From assembly GCA_964486145.1 (NCBI GenBank), contig CAZAMT010000007.1:1-40886 (forward strand): a stretch of 40,886 nucleotides of DNA, given 5' to 3'. The position numbers were made by a program, and so were the translations under genes. This stretch comes from CAZAMT01 sp964486145. GTDB lineage: Bacteria > Bacteroidota > Bacteroidia > Bacteroidales > JAAAOM01. Positions 34,255-40,886 of the stretch are shown one piece after another. Position 1 is the first letter of the stretch. Each line of letters starts with the position of its first letter. The notes under the pieces were generated by a model, which had not been told where the DNA came from, ran no database searches, and was given only the letters and a program-made list of their open reading frames with translations.

Positions 34255-34725
34255 ATGAATCTGAAAATTGGCTTATCCATTTCTTTGGTATGTATGCTGG
34301 CATTTGCATCCTGTAGTAAAGACAAAAGTCCCTATCCTTACCAGTTTTTTGAAAATCAGGTAGTAAAGGAAGTAAATGAACACCGTGCTTCCATCGGTCT
34401 TCGGGAACTGGCCATAAATGATAAGATCACTGAACAAGCGAGAAACCATAGTAAAAACATGGTTAAAAATGTCGTCACATTTAGTCACGATGGCTTTTCT
34501 GAACGTATCGATAATCTGCAAAAATCCATTCAAGGAATAAACAGATCCGGAGAAAACATATCGTATGGCTATGACAATGCAAAAGCTGTTGTTGCCGGTT
34601 GGTTGCAAAGCGATGACCATAAAAACAATATGGAAGGAGATTATACGCATACAGGTGTTGGTATAGCGGTTGATAAGGATGGTGTACACTATTTTACACA
34701 AATTTTTATTGAAGTTGAAGAATAA
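34255..34725 (+). CDS. CAP-domain (SCP/PR1) lipoprotein
   Basis: 156 residues from the ATG at 34255, one base after the previous stop; the frame is open further upstream inside the arsC-like gene. Lipobox: LVCMLAFASC. The CAP domain shows VVKEVNEHRASIGLRELAIN, TEQARNHSKNMVKN, FSHDGFSERI with the metal-site His, GENISYGY, WLQSDDHKNNMEGDYTHTGV with the second His and Glu, and VHYFTQIF. These are the conserved CAP cavity residues. The function of bacterial CAP proteins is not settled. It is exported to the outer membrane or periplasm. Confidence 0.9.
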   Translation: MNLKIGLSISLVCMLAFASCSKDKSPYPYQFFENQVVKEVNEHRASIGLRELAINDKITEQARNHSKNMVKNVVTFSHDGFSERIDNLQKSIQGINRSGENISYGYDNAKAVVAGWLQSDDHKNNMEGDYTHTGVGIAVDKDGVHYFTQIFIEVEE

Positions 34726-34743
34726 ATACAAAAAATTAAAAAC

Positions 34744-36138
34744 ATGGAATACAGAATTGAAAAAGACACAATGGGCGAGGTGGAAGTACCTGCTGATAAG
34801 TATTGGGGAGCGCAAACACAACGTTCAATCCAAAATTTTCCGATTGGCCCCGAAGCCAGTATGCCCATTGAAATCATCAGGGGATTCGGGTATCTGAAAA
34901 AAGGAGCAGCCATCACAAACCACAAGCTGGGAGTCCTTGATGAAGAAAAAAAAGATTACATCTGCAAGGTTTGTGATGAAATCATTGAAGGAAAACTGGA
35001 TGACCAGTTTCCACTTGTTATCTGGCAGACAGGTTCCGGCACACAATCGAATATGAATGTTAACGAAGTAATAGCAAATCGTGCACAGGTCCTCAGAGGC
35101 GGTAAGCTTGATGATTCTGAAAAATTTATCCATCCCAATGATGATGTAAACAAATCGCAATCCTCCAATGATACTTTTCCAACAGCCATGCACATTGCCG
35201 GATATATTAAAGTTGTTGACCACCTCATCCCCTCGCTGGAACACTGGTTGGCAGGGTTGAAAGAAAAACGTGAGAAATACAAAGATGTTGTTAAAATTGG
35301 CCGTACGCACTGGATGGATGCCACACCTTTAACACTTGGACAGGAATTTTCAGGTTATGTTTCGCAGATGGAACATGGATTAAGGGCGTTGCGAAATACA
35401 CTGCCCCACCTTTCTGAGTTGGCCCTTGGCGGTACTGCCGTGGGCACGGGATTGAATACGCCAAAAGGATATACTGATGAAGTTGCAAAACAAATTGCTC
35501 TTTTAACCGGAAAACCATTTGTTACTGCTGAAAATAAATTTGAATCGCTTGCTGCACACGATGCCATCGTTGAGACGCATGGTGCAATCAAGCAACTGGC
35601 CGTAAGTATCAAGAAAATATCCAATGATATCCGGATCATGGGATCAGGGCCCCGATCAGGTATTGGTGAGTTGGTACTTCCATCAAATGAACCAGGCTCT
35701 TCCATCATGCCCGGTAAAGTTAATCCGACACAAATTGAAGCATTAACAATGGTTTGCTGTCAAATTTTAGGAAACGACACTACCATCAGTGTAGCTGGAT
35801 CCAACGGGCATTTTGAACTTAACGTATTTAAACCTGTGATGATTTACAACTTCCTGCAATCCGCGCAGCTACTTGCTGATGCCTGCCGTGCCAGTGCTGA
35901 CAACTGTTGCTTCGGAATGCGTCCGAATACCGAACGTATCCAGGAACATCTTGACAATTCGCTAATGCTGGTTACAGCACTAAATCCGCACATTGGATAC
36001 GAAAAAGCCGCCGAAATTGCAAAAAAAGCATATCAAGAAAACAAGAAGCTAAAAGAAGCAGCTATTGAACTGGGTTATCTCAGTGCAGAGCAATTTGATG
36101 ATTGGGTTGATCCGAAAAAAATGACCGGTTCATTGTAA
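34744..36138 (+). CDS. fumC: Class II fumarate hydratase
   Basis: 464 residues, the standard FumC length. It reversibly hydrates fumarate to L-malate in the citric acid cycle as a cytoplasmic homotetramer. Motifs: DTMGEVEVPADKYWGAQTQR at the N-terminus, GSGTQSNMNVNEVIANRA near residue 98, SSNDTFPTAMHIA near 140, GRTHWMDATPLTLGQE near 186 with the catalytic His, and the superfamily signature GSSIMPGKVNPTQ near 318 with the catalytic Ser loop. Iron-sulfur ligands are absent, so it is the heat-stable class II type. It follows the CAP gene by 18 bases and ends at a strong bidirectional terminator. Confidence 0.97.
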   Translation: MEYRIEKDTMGEVEVPADKYWGAQTQRSIQNFPIGPEASMPIEIIRGFGYLKKGAAITNHKLGVLDEEKKDYICKVCDEIIEGKLDDQFPLVIWQTGSGTQSNMNVNEVIANRAQVLRGGKLDDSEKFIHPNDDVNKSQSSNDTFPTAMHIAGYIKVVDHLIPSLEHWLAGLKEKREKYKDVVKIGRTHWMDATPLTLGQEFSGYVSQMEHGLRALRNTLPHLSELALGGTAVGTGLNTPKGYTDEVAKQIALLTGKPFVTAENKFESLAAHDAIVETHGAIKQLAVSIKKISNDIRIMGSGPRSGIGELVLPSNEPGSSIMPGKVNPTQIEALTMVCCQILGNDTTISVAGSNGHFELNVFKPVMIYNFLQSAQLLADACRASADNCCFGMRPNTERIQEHLDNSLMLVTALNPHIGYEKAAEIAKKAYQENKKLKEAAIELGYLSAEQFDDWVDPKKMTGSL

Positions 36139-36148
36139 AAGGCATTGT

Positions 36149-36188
36149 AAAGCCCTGAAGAAATGATGATCTTCAGGGCTTTATTGAA
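36149..36188. terminator. Bidirectional terminator between fumC and the NUDIX regulator gene
   Basis: AAAGCCCTGAAGA (36149-36161) and TCTTCAGGGCTTT (36170-36182) form a perfect 13-bp stem with an 8-base loop. It lies between two convergent genes and can serve both. Confidence 0.85.
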
Positions 36189-36190
36189 AT

Positions 36191-36883
36191 TTATATTTCG
36201 AAATGCATTTCCCTGTCCTTCAATATGTCGTATTTCTCCGGGTTAAACTCGTAAAGAAACGCTCCCTTTTTTGACGATTCCCTGTCTTTTTCCTCCAGCT
36301 TATTCAATATACCAAATGATAATATTTTCTTCCGAAAATTGCGCTTATCCAGTACCTGTTGATGGATAGCCTCATATAATTTCTGAAGCTGCGGAATGGT
36401 AAATTTTTTTGGCAACAGTTCAAATCCCACGGGTTGAATTCTCGTTTTTCGTTTCAATCGGCGTAATGCCTTATCAACCATATGATTATGGTCAAAAACC
36501 AAATCCGGGAAATTTGCAATATCAAACCATCGGGCATTGTATTTCTCACCAAGTTCTTCATGATATTTATCAACCCTTATGAGGGCATAATAAGCAACAG
36601 AAATCACACGCTCCCCGGGGTCTCTGTTAACTTTACCATAGACATAAAGCTGCTCGAGATAAACATTCGACAATCCTGTTAATTCATGCAATATGCGCTG
36701 GGCAGCATTATCCAGATTCTCATTGTTTTTTAAAAACCCTCCCATCAAAGACCACTGTCCTTTGCACGGATCAAAGTTCCGCTCAATCAACAGCAGTTTC
36801 AGCTTTTCGTTATCAAATCCGAAAATGATACAATCTACTGCAAGATAAAACTTCTCGTGCTCCCTGTAATAGTTAACATGCAT
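36191..36883 (-). CDS. NUDIX-fold transcriptional regulator (NrtR/AraR-like)
   Basis: 230 residues: an N-terminal NUDIX domain (about 1-140) and a C-terminal winged helix (about 150-225; FTIPQLQKLYEAIHQQVLDK then RNFRKKILSFGILN). The NUDIX box GGFLKNNENLDNAAQRILHE departs from G-x5-E-x7-R-E-U-x-E-E-x-G-U: the E after R is I and the second E of the EE pair is L, so hydrolysis is probably lost and the domain serves as a ligand sensor. In Bacteroides the L-arabinose regulator AraR has this build and lies beside a sodium/solute symporter, as here. The gene follows the symporter gene by 14 bases, so the two are co-transcribed. The sugar sensed is unknown. Confidence 0.85.
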   Translation of the reverse strand: MHVNYYREHEKFYLAVDCIIFGFDNEKLKLLLIERNFDPCKGQWSLMGGFLKNNENLDNAAQRILHELTGLSNVYLEQLYVYGKVNRDPGERVISVAYYALIRVDKYHEELGEKYNARWFDIANFPDLVFDHNHMVDKALRRLKRKTRIQPVGFELLPKKFTIPQLQKLYEAIHQQVLDKRNFRKKILSFGILNKLEEKDRESSKKGAFLYEFNPEKYDILKDREMHFEI

Positions 36884-36897
36884 AATTCCCGGACGTG

Positions 36898-38550
36898 TTA
36901 ATTCCAGAAATAGATATAGAAACCAATGATGATTGCAATGATAATAATGGTATGAATAACATCCCAGTGATTCCAGCTTGTCCGGGTTTCAAGTTTTTGT
37001 TCTTCTGTTGCCGAGCCATAGGTCAATCCTGCCAGTTCAGCTCTAACAACCGGTTTTGTTGCAAATGATACCACAACAATCACCAGAAGACAAAGGGCAA
37101 ACAGGTAAATCTCGTAATGGAGCCAGTTATGTTGAAGAAATATTTTGTATATGATTCCATCCGGGTTAATGCTCTCCGAAAATACATTCAGAACCAGTCG
37201 TGTCATACCCAAAACAAAACCTGTGGCAAGCCCTGCAAAACCGGCTGCCGGTGTTGCTCTTTTCCAGAATACACCCAACAGGAATACAGAGGCAATACCC
37301 GGTGCAAGCAGGGACTGCACATCCTGCAGGTAGGCGTACAGGTACTTACCTATTTGACGCATCACCGGAATCCATAATATTCCAAGTACCACAATAACTG
37401 CCGTTGCAACCCGGCCAACAAAAACGAGGTGCTTCTCAGACGAATCCGGTTTAAACCGTTTATAAAAGTCTACAGTAAACAATATGGAAGAGGAGTTAAA
37501 CAAAGATGCAAGCGAACTCATTAAGGCTGCAATCAATCCGCCGATAACAACTCCTTTTACACCAACCGGCAGCAATGTTGATACCAGTGTTGAAAACGCG
37601 GCATCGGGGGACGATAATTCAAGAAGCCCTTTTTGATGAAGCGCGAAAGCTACCATTCCGGGAATCAGGAAAATAAATACCGGCAACAGCTTTAGGTATG
37701 CTCCGAATATGGCCCCTCTGCGGGATTGCATTTGATCCCGTCCGGTTAATACCCGTTGCACGATGTATTGGTCCGTGCACCAGTACCAAAATCCAATGAT
37801 GGCTGATCCTAAAATCACGCCGGTCCATGGAAACTCAGGATCATTCGCTGAACGCATTAAACTTGCCATAGAATCTCCCTGGGCTGTTTTTGTTGCCCTG
37901 GTAATTTCCATGAGTTCACCCCAACCTCCCAACTGAGATAGACCTACAATCAGAATTACAATACTTCCAAGCAACAATACCGGTGTTTGTAGCACGGATG
38001 TGTACAAAACTGATTTCATTCCCCCAATAACGGTATAGATGCCAGTCACAACCACAAGCCCAATGGCGCCAATCCAGAAAAAGTCGATGCCCCAAAGTGT
38101 ATCAATTCCGAATACATCTTTAAATACAACACCACCGGCATAAACGGTTACAGCAACTTTCGTCAAAACATAACTCACCAGAGAGATAATTGACAAAAAT
38201 GTCCGTGAAGCAGAATTAAAGCGCCTTTCAAGAAATTCAGGCATGGTAAATACTTTGCTCCGGGAATAAAACGGGACAAACACCCAACCCAAAATAAGAA
38301 TAAGCCAGCCGTGCATTTCCCAGTGGGCCATAGCCATTCCGCTTTCAGCGCCTGCTCCGGCAAGTCCAACAAGGTGTTCCGAACCAATGTTTGAAGCAAA
38401 AATGGATGCACCAATTGCTATCCATCCGGCATTACGCCCTGCCAGAAAATAATCTGCCGATGTTTCTTCCTTTTGGCGAATAACCCACCAAACAATTCCA
38501 AATAAAACAATGAAAAACAAACCGAGAACAATCCAGTCAAGTGTTGCCAT
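36898..38550 (-). CDS. Sodium/solute (sugar-type) symporter, SSS family
   Basis: 550 residues with about 13-14 membrane helices. The N-terminus shows ETSADYFLAGRNAGWIAIGASIFASNIGSE, the usual SGLT start with the sodium-site helix 1, followed by GLAGAGAESGMAMAHWEMHG. FMVT-like GFWYWCTDQYIVQRVLTGRD near residue 260 is typical of the sugar-transporting branch. ASLFNSSSILFTVDFYKRF (about residue 345) includes the Ser pair of sodium site 2. It imports a small solute with sodium across the inner membrane. First gene of an operon with the NUDIX regulator; the palindrome at 38572-38598 lies directly upstream. Confidence 0.92.
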   Translation of the reverse strand: MATLDWIVLGLFFIVLFGIVWWVIRQKEETSADYFLAGRNAGWIAIGASIFASNIGSEHLVGLAGAGAESGMAMAHWEMHGWLILILGWVFVPFYSRSKVFTMPEFLERRFNSASRTFLSIISLVSYVLTKVAVTVYAGGVVFKDVFGIDTLWGIDFFWIGAIGLVVVTGIYTVIGGMKSVLYTSVLQTPVLLLGSIVILIVGLSQLGGWGELMEITRATKTAQGDSMASLMRSANDPEFPWTGVILGSAIIGFWYWCTDQYIVQRVLTGRDQMQSRRGAIFGAYLKLLPVFIFLIPGMVAFALHQKGLLELSSPDAAFSTLVSTLLPVGVKGVVIGGLIAALMSSLASLFNSSSILFTVDFYKRFKPDSSEKHLVFVGRVATAVIVVLGILWIPVMRQIGKYLYAYLQDVQSLLAPGIASVFLLGVFWKRATPAAGFAGLATGFVLGMTRLVLNVFSESINPDGIIYKIFLQHNWLHYEIYLFALCLLVIVVVSFATKPVVRAELAGLTYGSATEEQKLETRTSWNHWDVIHTIIIIAIIIGFYIYFWN

Positions 38551-38571
38551 TTTGGTAGTTTTAGTTCAAAT

Positions 38572-38598
38572 TAATAAGTGTAAATATAACGCTTATTA
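38572..38598. promoter_or_regulatory. 27-bp palindrome, likely operator of the NUDIX regulator
   Basis: TAATAAGTG and CGCTTATTA are 9-base arms with one mismatch around TAAATATAA. It lies 21 bases upstream of the symporter ATG and fits autoregulation by the NUDIX-type regulator encoded in the same operon. The pairing of this site with this protein is inference. Confidence 0.5.
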
Positions 38599-38717
38599 TA
38601 TTTTTTAATAAAAAAAATAAAAAAAATTTATACCCGGTTTAAATAAGTTAACGAGTTCAAAATGAACGACAGGCAAAATAAATTTTAAGGCATTTCTTGT
38701 GTAAATAAAGTCGTTTG

Positions 38718-38747
38718 TTTGCAAATTGCAATTAATTCATATTTTTG
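38718..38747 (+). promoter_or_regulatory. Bacteroidota-type promoter of the second symporter
   Basis: TTTG (38718-38721), 18 bases, then TATTTTTG (38740-38747): an exact -33/-7 match. The spacer begins with two TTGCAA units separated by one base (TTGCAAATTGCAA at 38719-38731), which may be a regulator site. Transcription would begin near 38752, about 48 bases before the ATG. Confidence 0.6.
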
Positions 38748-38799
38748 TGCTTTTCAATCAGAATATGGAACAGGCAATATCTAAACTAAATATTTAAAT

Positions 38800-40476
38800 A
38801 TGGAAACAACCTTTGCTCTCACGTGGATCGATAAGTTGATCATGCTTATCTATTTTGCTTTCGTTCTGGGAATTGGCTACGCTCTAAAAAAGTACATGAA
38901 AAACGCTTCGGCTTTTCTTGAGGCCGGTCGTTCTTTACCTGCCTGGGTGACAGGATTGGCGTTTATTTCCGCAAATCTTGGAGCGCTTGAAGTAATTGGT
39001 ATGGCAGCATCAGGAGCTAAATACGGAATGGCAACGGTCCATTTCTACTGGATTGGAGCTATCCCGGCCATGATTTTTCTTGCCATTTTCATGATGCCTT
39101 TTTACTATGGCTCCAAAGCACGCTCCGTGCCGGAATATCTTAAACTCCGGTTTGACGAAAAAACAAGAGGATTTAATGCATTTTCATTTGCCGTCATGAC
39201 CATATTTTCCAGTGGTATTTCGATGTATGCTCTTGCTTTGCTTATGGAAAATCTACTGGGTTGGAATTTTCATATGAGTTTGATAATTTCAGCGGTAATC
39301 GTACTGGTATACACGTATCTTGGTGGTTTAAGTTCCGCAATTTACAATGAAGTTCTGCAGTTTTTCCTTATTGTCATTGGGTTTTTGCCACTGGTACTTA
39401 TTGGACTTTACCATGTAGGTGGTTGGGAAGGACTTGTTGATAACATACGTCCCGAACTGGCGCATTCATGGAAATATATAAGCCCGGAGCATGAGATGGG
39501 AGGTGCTATGGGTATCATCCTCGGTTTAGGCTTTGTATTATCTTTTGGATACTGGTGTACCAACTTCCTGGTGGTTCAGCGTGCCATGGCCGCCGGATCA
39601 ATGAGTGCAGCCAGGCGTACTCCGTTGATTGGTGCATTTCCAAAAATGTTCCTTCCCTTTTTGGTTATTGTCCCTGGTATGATCGCCATTGCTCTGCTTA
39701 ACATGGGGGACGCATCGTTTGAGCTTCCAACCAAAGGAACAGGATATGACTATGACCTCGTAATACCGATGCTTCTGAAAAGATACTTACCGACAGGTGT
39801 GCTGGGTTTGGGATTAACAGCGCTAATGGCTTCGTTCATGTCGGGTATGGCAGGTAATGTTACTGCATTTAATACTGTATTTACCTATGACATTTACCAA
39901 AGCTATATCGTACCCGGAAAATCAGACAAGCACTATCTGAAAGTTGGCCAGATAACAACCATAGTGGGGGTTACCGTGAGTATTCTTACTGCGTACGTTG
40001 CAGCTTTATTCAACAATGTAATGGATTTCCTTCAGTTAATTTTTGCATTCATTAACGCCCCGCTTTTTGCTGCTTTCCTTATGGGTATGTTCACAAAACG
40101 CACTACAGGCCATGGAGCATTCTGGGGCCTGCTGTCAGGAACATTCTCAGCAACAGTTGTGCATGGATTGACACAGCCGGCAGGCGCCACTACACTTGTA
40201 AAAGGTGGCTGGATGGGAACAGTTTTACATGAATTCCCAAGTGAAATGGCCCAGAATTTCTGGATTGCAATTGTGGCGTTCGGCGTGGCTCTGGTAATGA
40301 CGATTGGTATTTCGTTGTTAACGAAAAGAACAAAGACGGATGACGAACTTAAAGGCCTGGTTTACCAGTTAACACCTAAAACTATTGATGACAGTAAAAC
40401 TTGGTTGGGCAATCCAATTACGTTGTCGGTTATTGTGGCTATCATTGCAATCATCTTAAGTATTATGTTCTGGTAG
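38800..40476 (+). CDS. Sodium/solute symporter, SSS family (second copy)
   Basis: 558 residues, about 14 helices. The start region NASAFLEAGRSLPAWVTGLA then FISANLGALEVIGMAASGAK matches SSS helix 1 and the following loop. FGYWCTNFLVVQRAMAAGSM is the sugar-branch motif, and ASFMSGMAGNVTAFNTVFTY replaces the Ser pair region of sodium site 2. It is clearly related to but divergent from the minus-strand symporter, so the two are not recent duplicates and probably carry different substrates. It is followed 29 bases later by a small two-helix membrane protein gene. Confidence 0.92.
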   Translation: METTFALTWIDKLIMLIYFAFVLGIGYALKKYMKNASAFLEAGRSLPAWVTGLAFISANLGALEVIGMAASGAKYGMATVHFYWIGAIPAMIFLAIFMMPFYYGSKARSVPEYLKLRFDEKTRGFNAFSFAVMTIFSSGISMYALALLMENLLGWNFHMSLIISAVIVLVYTYLGGLSSAIYNEVLQFFLIVIGFLPLVLIGLYHVGGWEGLVDNIRPELAHSWKYISPEHEMGGAMGIILGLGFVLSFGYWCTNFLVVQRAMAAGSMSAARRTPLIGAFPKMFLPFLVIVPGMIAIALLNMGDASFELPTKGTGYDYDLVIPMLLKRYLPTGVLGLGLTALMASFMSGMAGNVTAFNTVFTYDIYQSYIVPGKSDKHYLKVGQITTIVGVTVSILTAYVAALFNNVMDFLQLIFAFINAPLFAAFLMGMFTKRTTGHGAFWGLLSGTFSATVVHGLTQPAGATTLVKGGWMGTVLHEFPSEMAQNFWIAIVAFGVALVMTIGISLLTKRTKTDDELKGLVYQLTPKTIDDSKTWLGNPITLSVIVAIIAIILSIMFW

Positions 40477-40505
40477 AAAATTGTTAAACAATAAAAATTT
40501 GAATT

Positions 40506-40745
40506 ATGGGACTTGATATAAAACTTCCAATCGGGTTAATGTTTGTTCTTTTTGGTTTATTATTAACCATTTTTGGGTTGATAACAGCTGATAGTAATAT
40601 TTATAATATTTCGCTGGATATTAATATAAATCTCTGGTCGGGAATTTTCATGCTCATTTTTGGTGGTGTAATGCTCTTGTTTGCTGGAAAAATTAAAAAA
40701 TCACAGTTAACTGAGGAAGCAAAAGATAAATTAAACATTGAGTAA
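40506..40745 (+). CDS. Small two-helix membrane protein
   Basis: 79 residues with two clear membrane segments (about residues 8-27, LMFVLFGLLLTIFGLI, and 44-61, LWSGIFMLIFGGVMLLFAG) and a charged C-terminal tail (KIKKSQLTEEAKDKL). It follows the symporter by 29 bases and is probably co-transcribed. Some SSS transporters have a small partner subunit (DUF4212), but the signature residues of that family are not seen here, so a partner role is only suggested by position. Confidence 0.65.
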   Translation: MGLDIKLPIGLMFVLFGLLLTIFGLITADSNIYNISLDININLWSGIFMLIFGGVMLLFAGKIKKSQLTEEAKDKLNIE

Positions 40746-40818
40746 TGAAATGCACCTGCCATGCTCATTGTAACGATGACAAATCCATCAATGAGAAGTA
40801 TTGTCAAAGCCTTTTCCA

Positions 40819-40886
40819 TTATTTTTTCGGTTGAGGCCATTTTGATGCATAGAGAACATCGTATTTTACTGAACGTTCCTCTAACG
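40819..40886 (-). CDS. Possible 3' end of a gene entering from beyond the window
   Basis: On the minus strand a frame from the window edge reads LEERSVKYDVLYASKWPQPK-K and stops at 40819-40821. Composition looks protein-like and nothing on the plus strand competes here, but 21 residues are too few to assign a family. If real, it converges on the small membrane protein gene. Confidence 0.3.
   Translation of the reverse strand, partial: LEERSVKYDVLYASKWPQPKK

Noticed and set aside
36191..40476. Calling the symporter region an arabinose operon
   Set aside because: araA, araB and araD are not present in the window; the NUDIX regulator plus symporter pair alone does not fix the sugar.
40601..40840. 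79-codon minus-strand frame
   Set aside because: It overlaps the small two-helix membrane protein gene in antisense and continues off a different frame from the possible gene end at the window edge.
1..40886. CRISPR arrays, tRNA or rRNA genes, prophage or intact insertion sequences
   Set aside because: I looked for regularly spaced repeats, cloverleaf-like segments and transposase motifs and found none I could support.

Overview
The window looks like a chromosomal segment of a low-GC member of the Bacteroidota, probably a marine or free-living Bacteroidia of the Marinilabiliales type. This rests on gene families rather than on any RNA marker: a type IX secretion sorting domain, an ECF sigma/FecR/STN cluster, DUF6452/DUF6048 partners, a GIN-domain adhesin, a YfbK-type VWA protein, and promoters of the form TTG-N18-TAnnTTTG. 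No rRNA, tRNA, CRISPR array, phage or intact insertion sequence was seen.

Layout. 1-8.7 kb holds three exported proteins: a MORN-like periplasmic protein, a WG-repeat protein and a 1583-residue T9SS surface protein with two beta-helix domains, closed by a clear terminator. 8.7-9.3 kb is decayed DNA that includes the first 50 codons of a quinoprotein dehydrogenase-like lipoprotein. 9.3-14 kb carries lipoate-protein ligase and, divergently, a tight DUF6452-DUF6048-pepT-nucleoside hydrolase cluster. 14-18.4 kb is a glycine betaine ABC uptake operon (ATPase, permease, binding lipoprotein) headed by an outer-membrane porin. 18.8-20.5 kb has a sigma-54 type promoter driving the start of an efflux adaptor gene that runs directly, out of frame, into a sensor histidine kinase, so an efflux operon seems to have been deleted here. 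20.9-22.4 kb holds a lipoprotein and an exported partner. 22.6-29.2 kb is one minus-strand locus: ECF sigma, FecR anti-sigma, an STN/carboxypeptidase-like protein, a GldM-like protein and a VWA protein. Its STN/carboxypeptidase-like gene is split by an Abi (HEPN-type) gene, and a scaffold gap with 55-bp duplicated flanks lies in the same gene. 29.5-36.1 kb is a plus-strand housekeeping run: prmC, recX, a PagL-like lipid A deacylase, a GIN-domain protein, prfB with its programmed +1 frameshift, an ArsC-family protein, a CAP lipoprotein and fumC. 36.2-40.8 kb holds two divergent sodium/solute symporters, one in an operon with a NUDIX-type regulator whose likely operator lies between them, plus a small two-helix membrane protein.

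How the parts work together. The betaine operon combines an outer-membrane pore, a binding protein and an ABC importer for osmoprotection. The sigma/FecR locus would normally sense a signal through the STN protein and turn on the downstream surface proteins, but its sensor gene is broken in this assembly. The symporter/NUDIX pair resembles the sugar-responsive AraR-type arrangement of Bacteroides. Three places show gene remnants or joins (9.1, 19.2 and 26.4-27.4 kb); each should be checked against reads, because one sits beside an explicit assembly gap.
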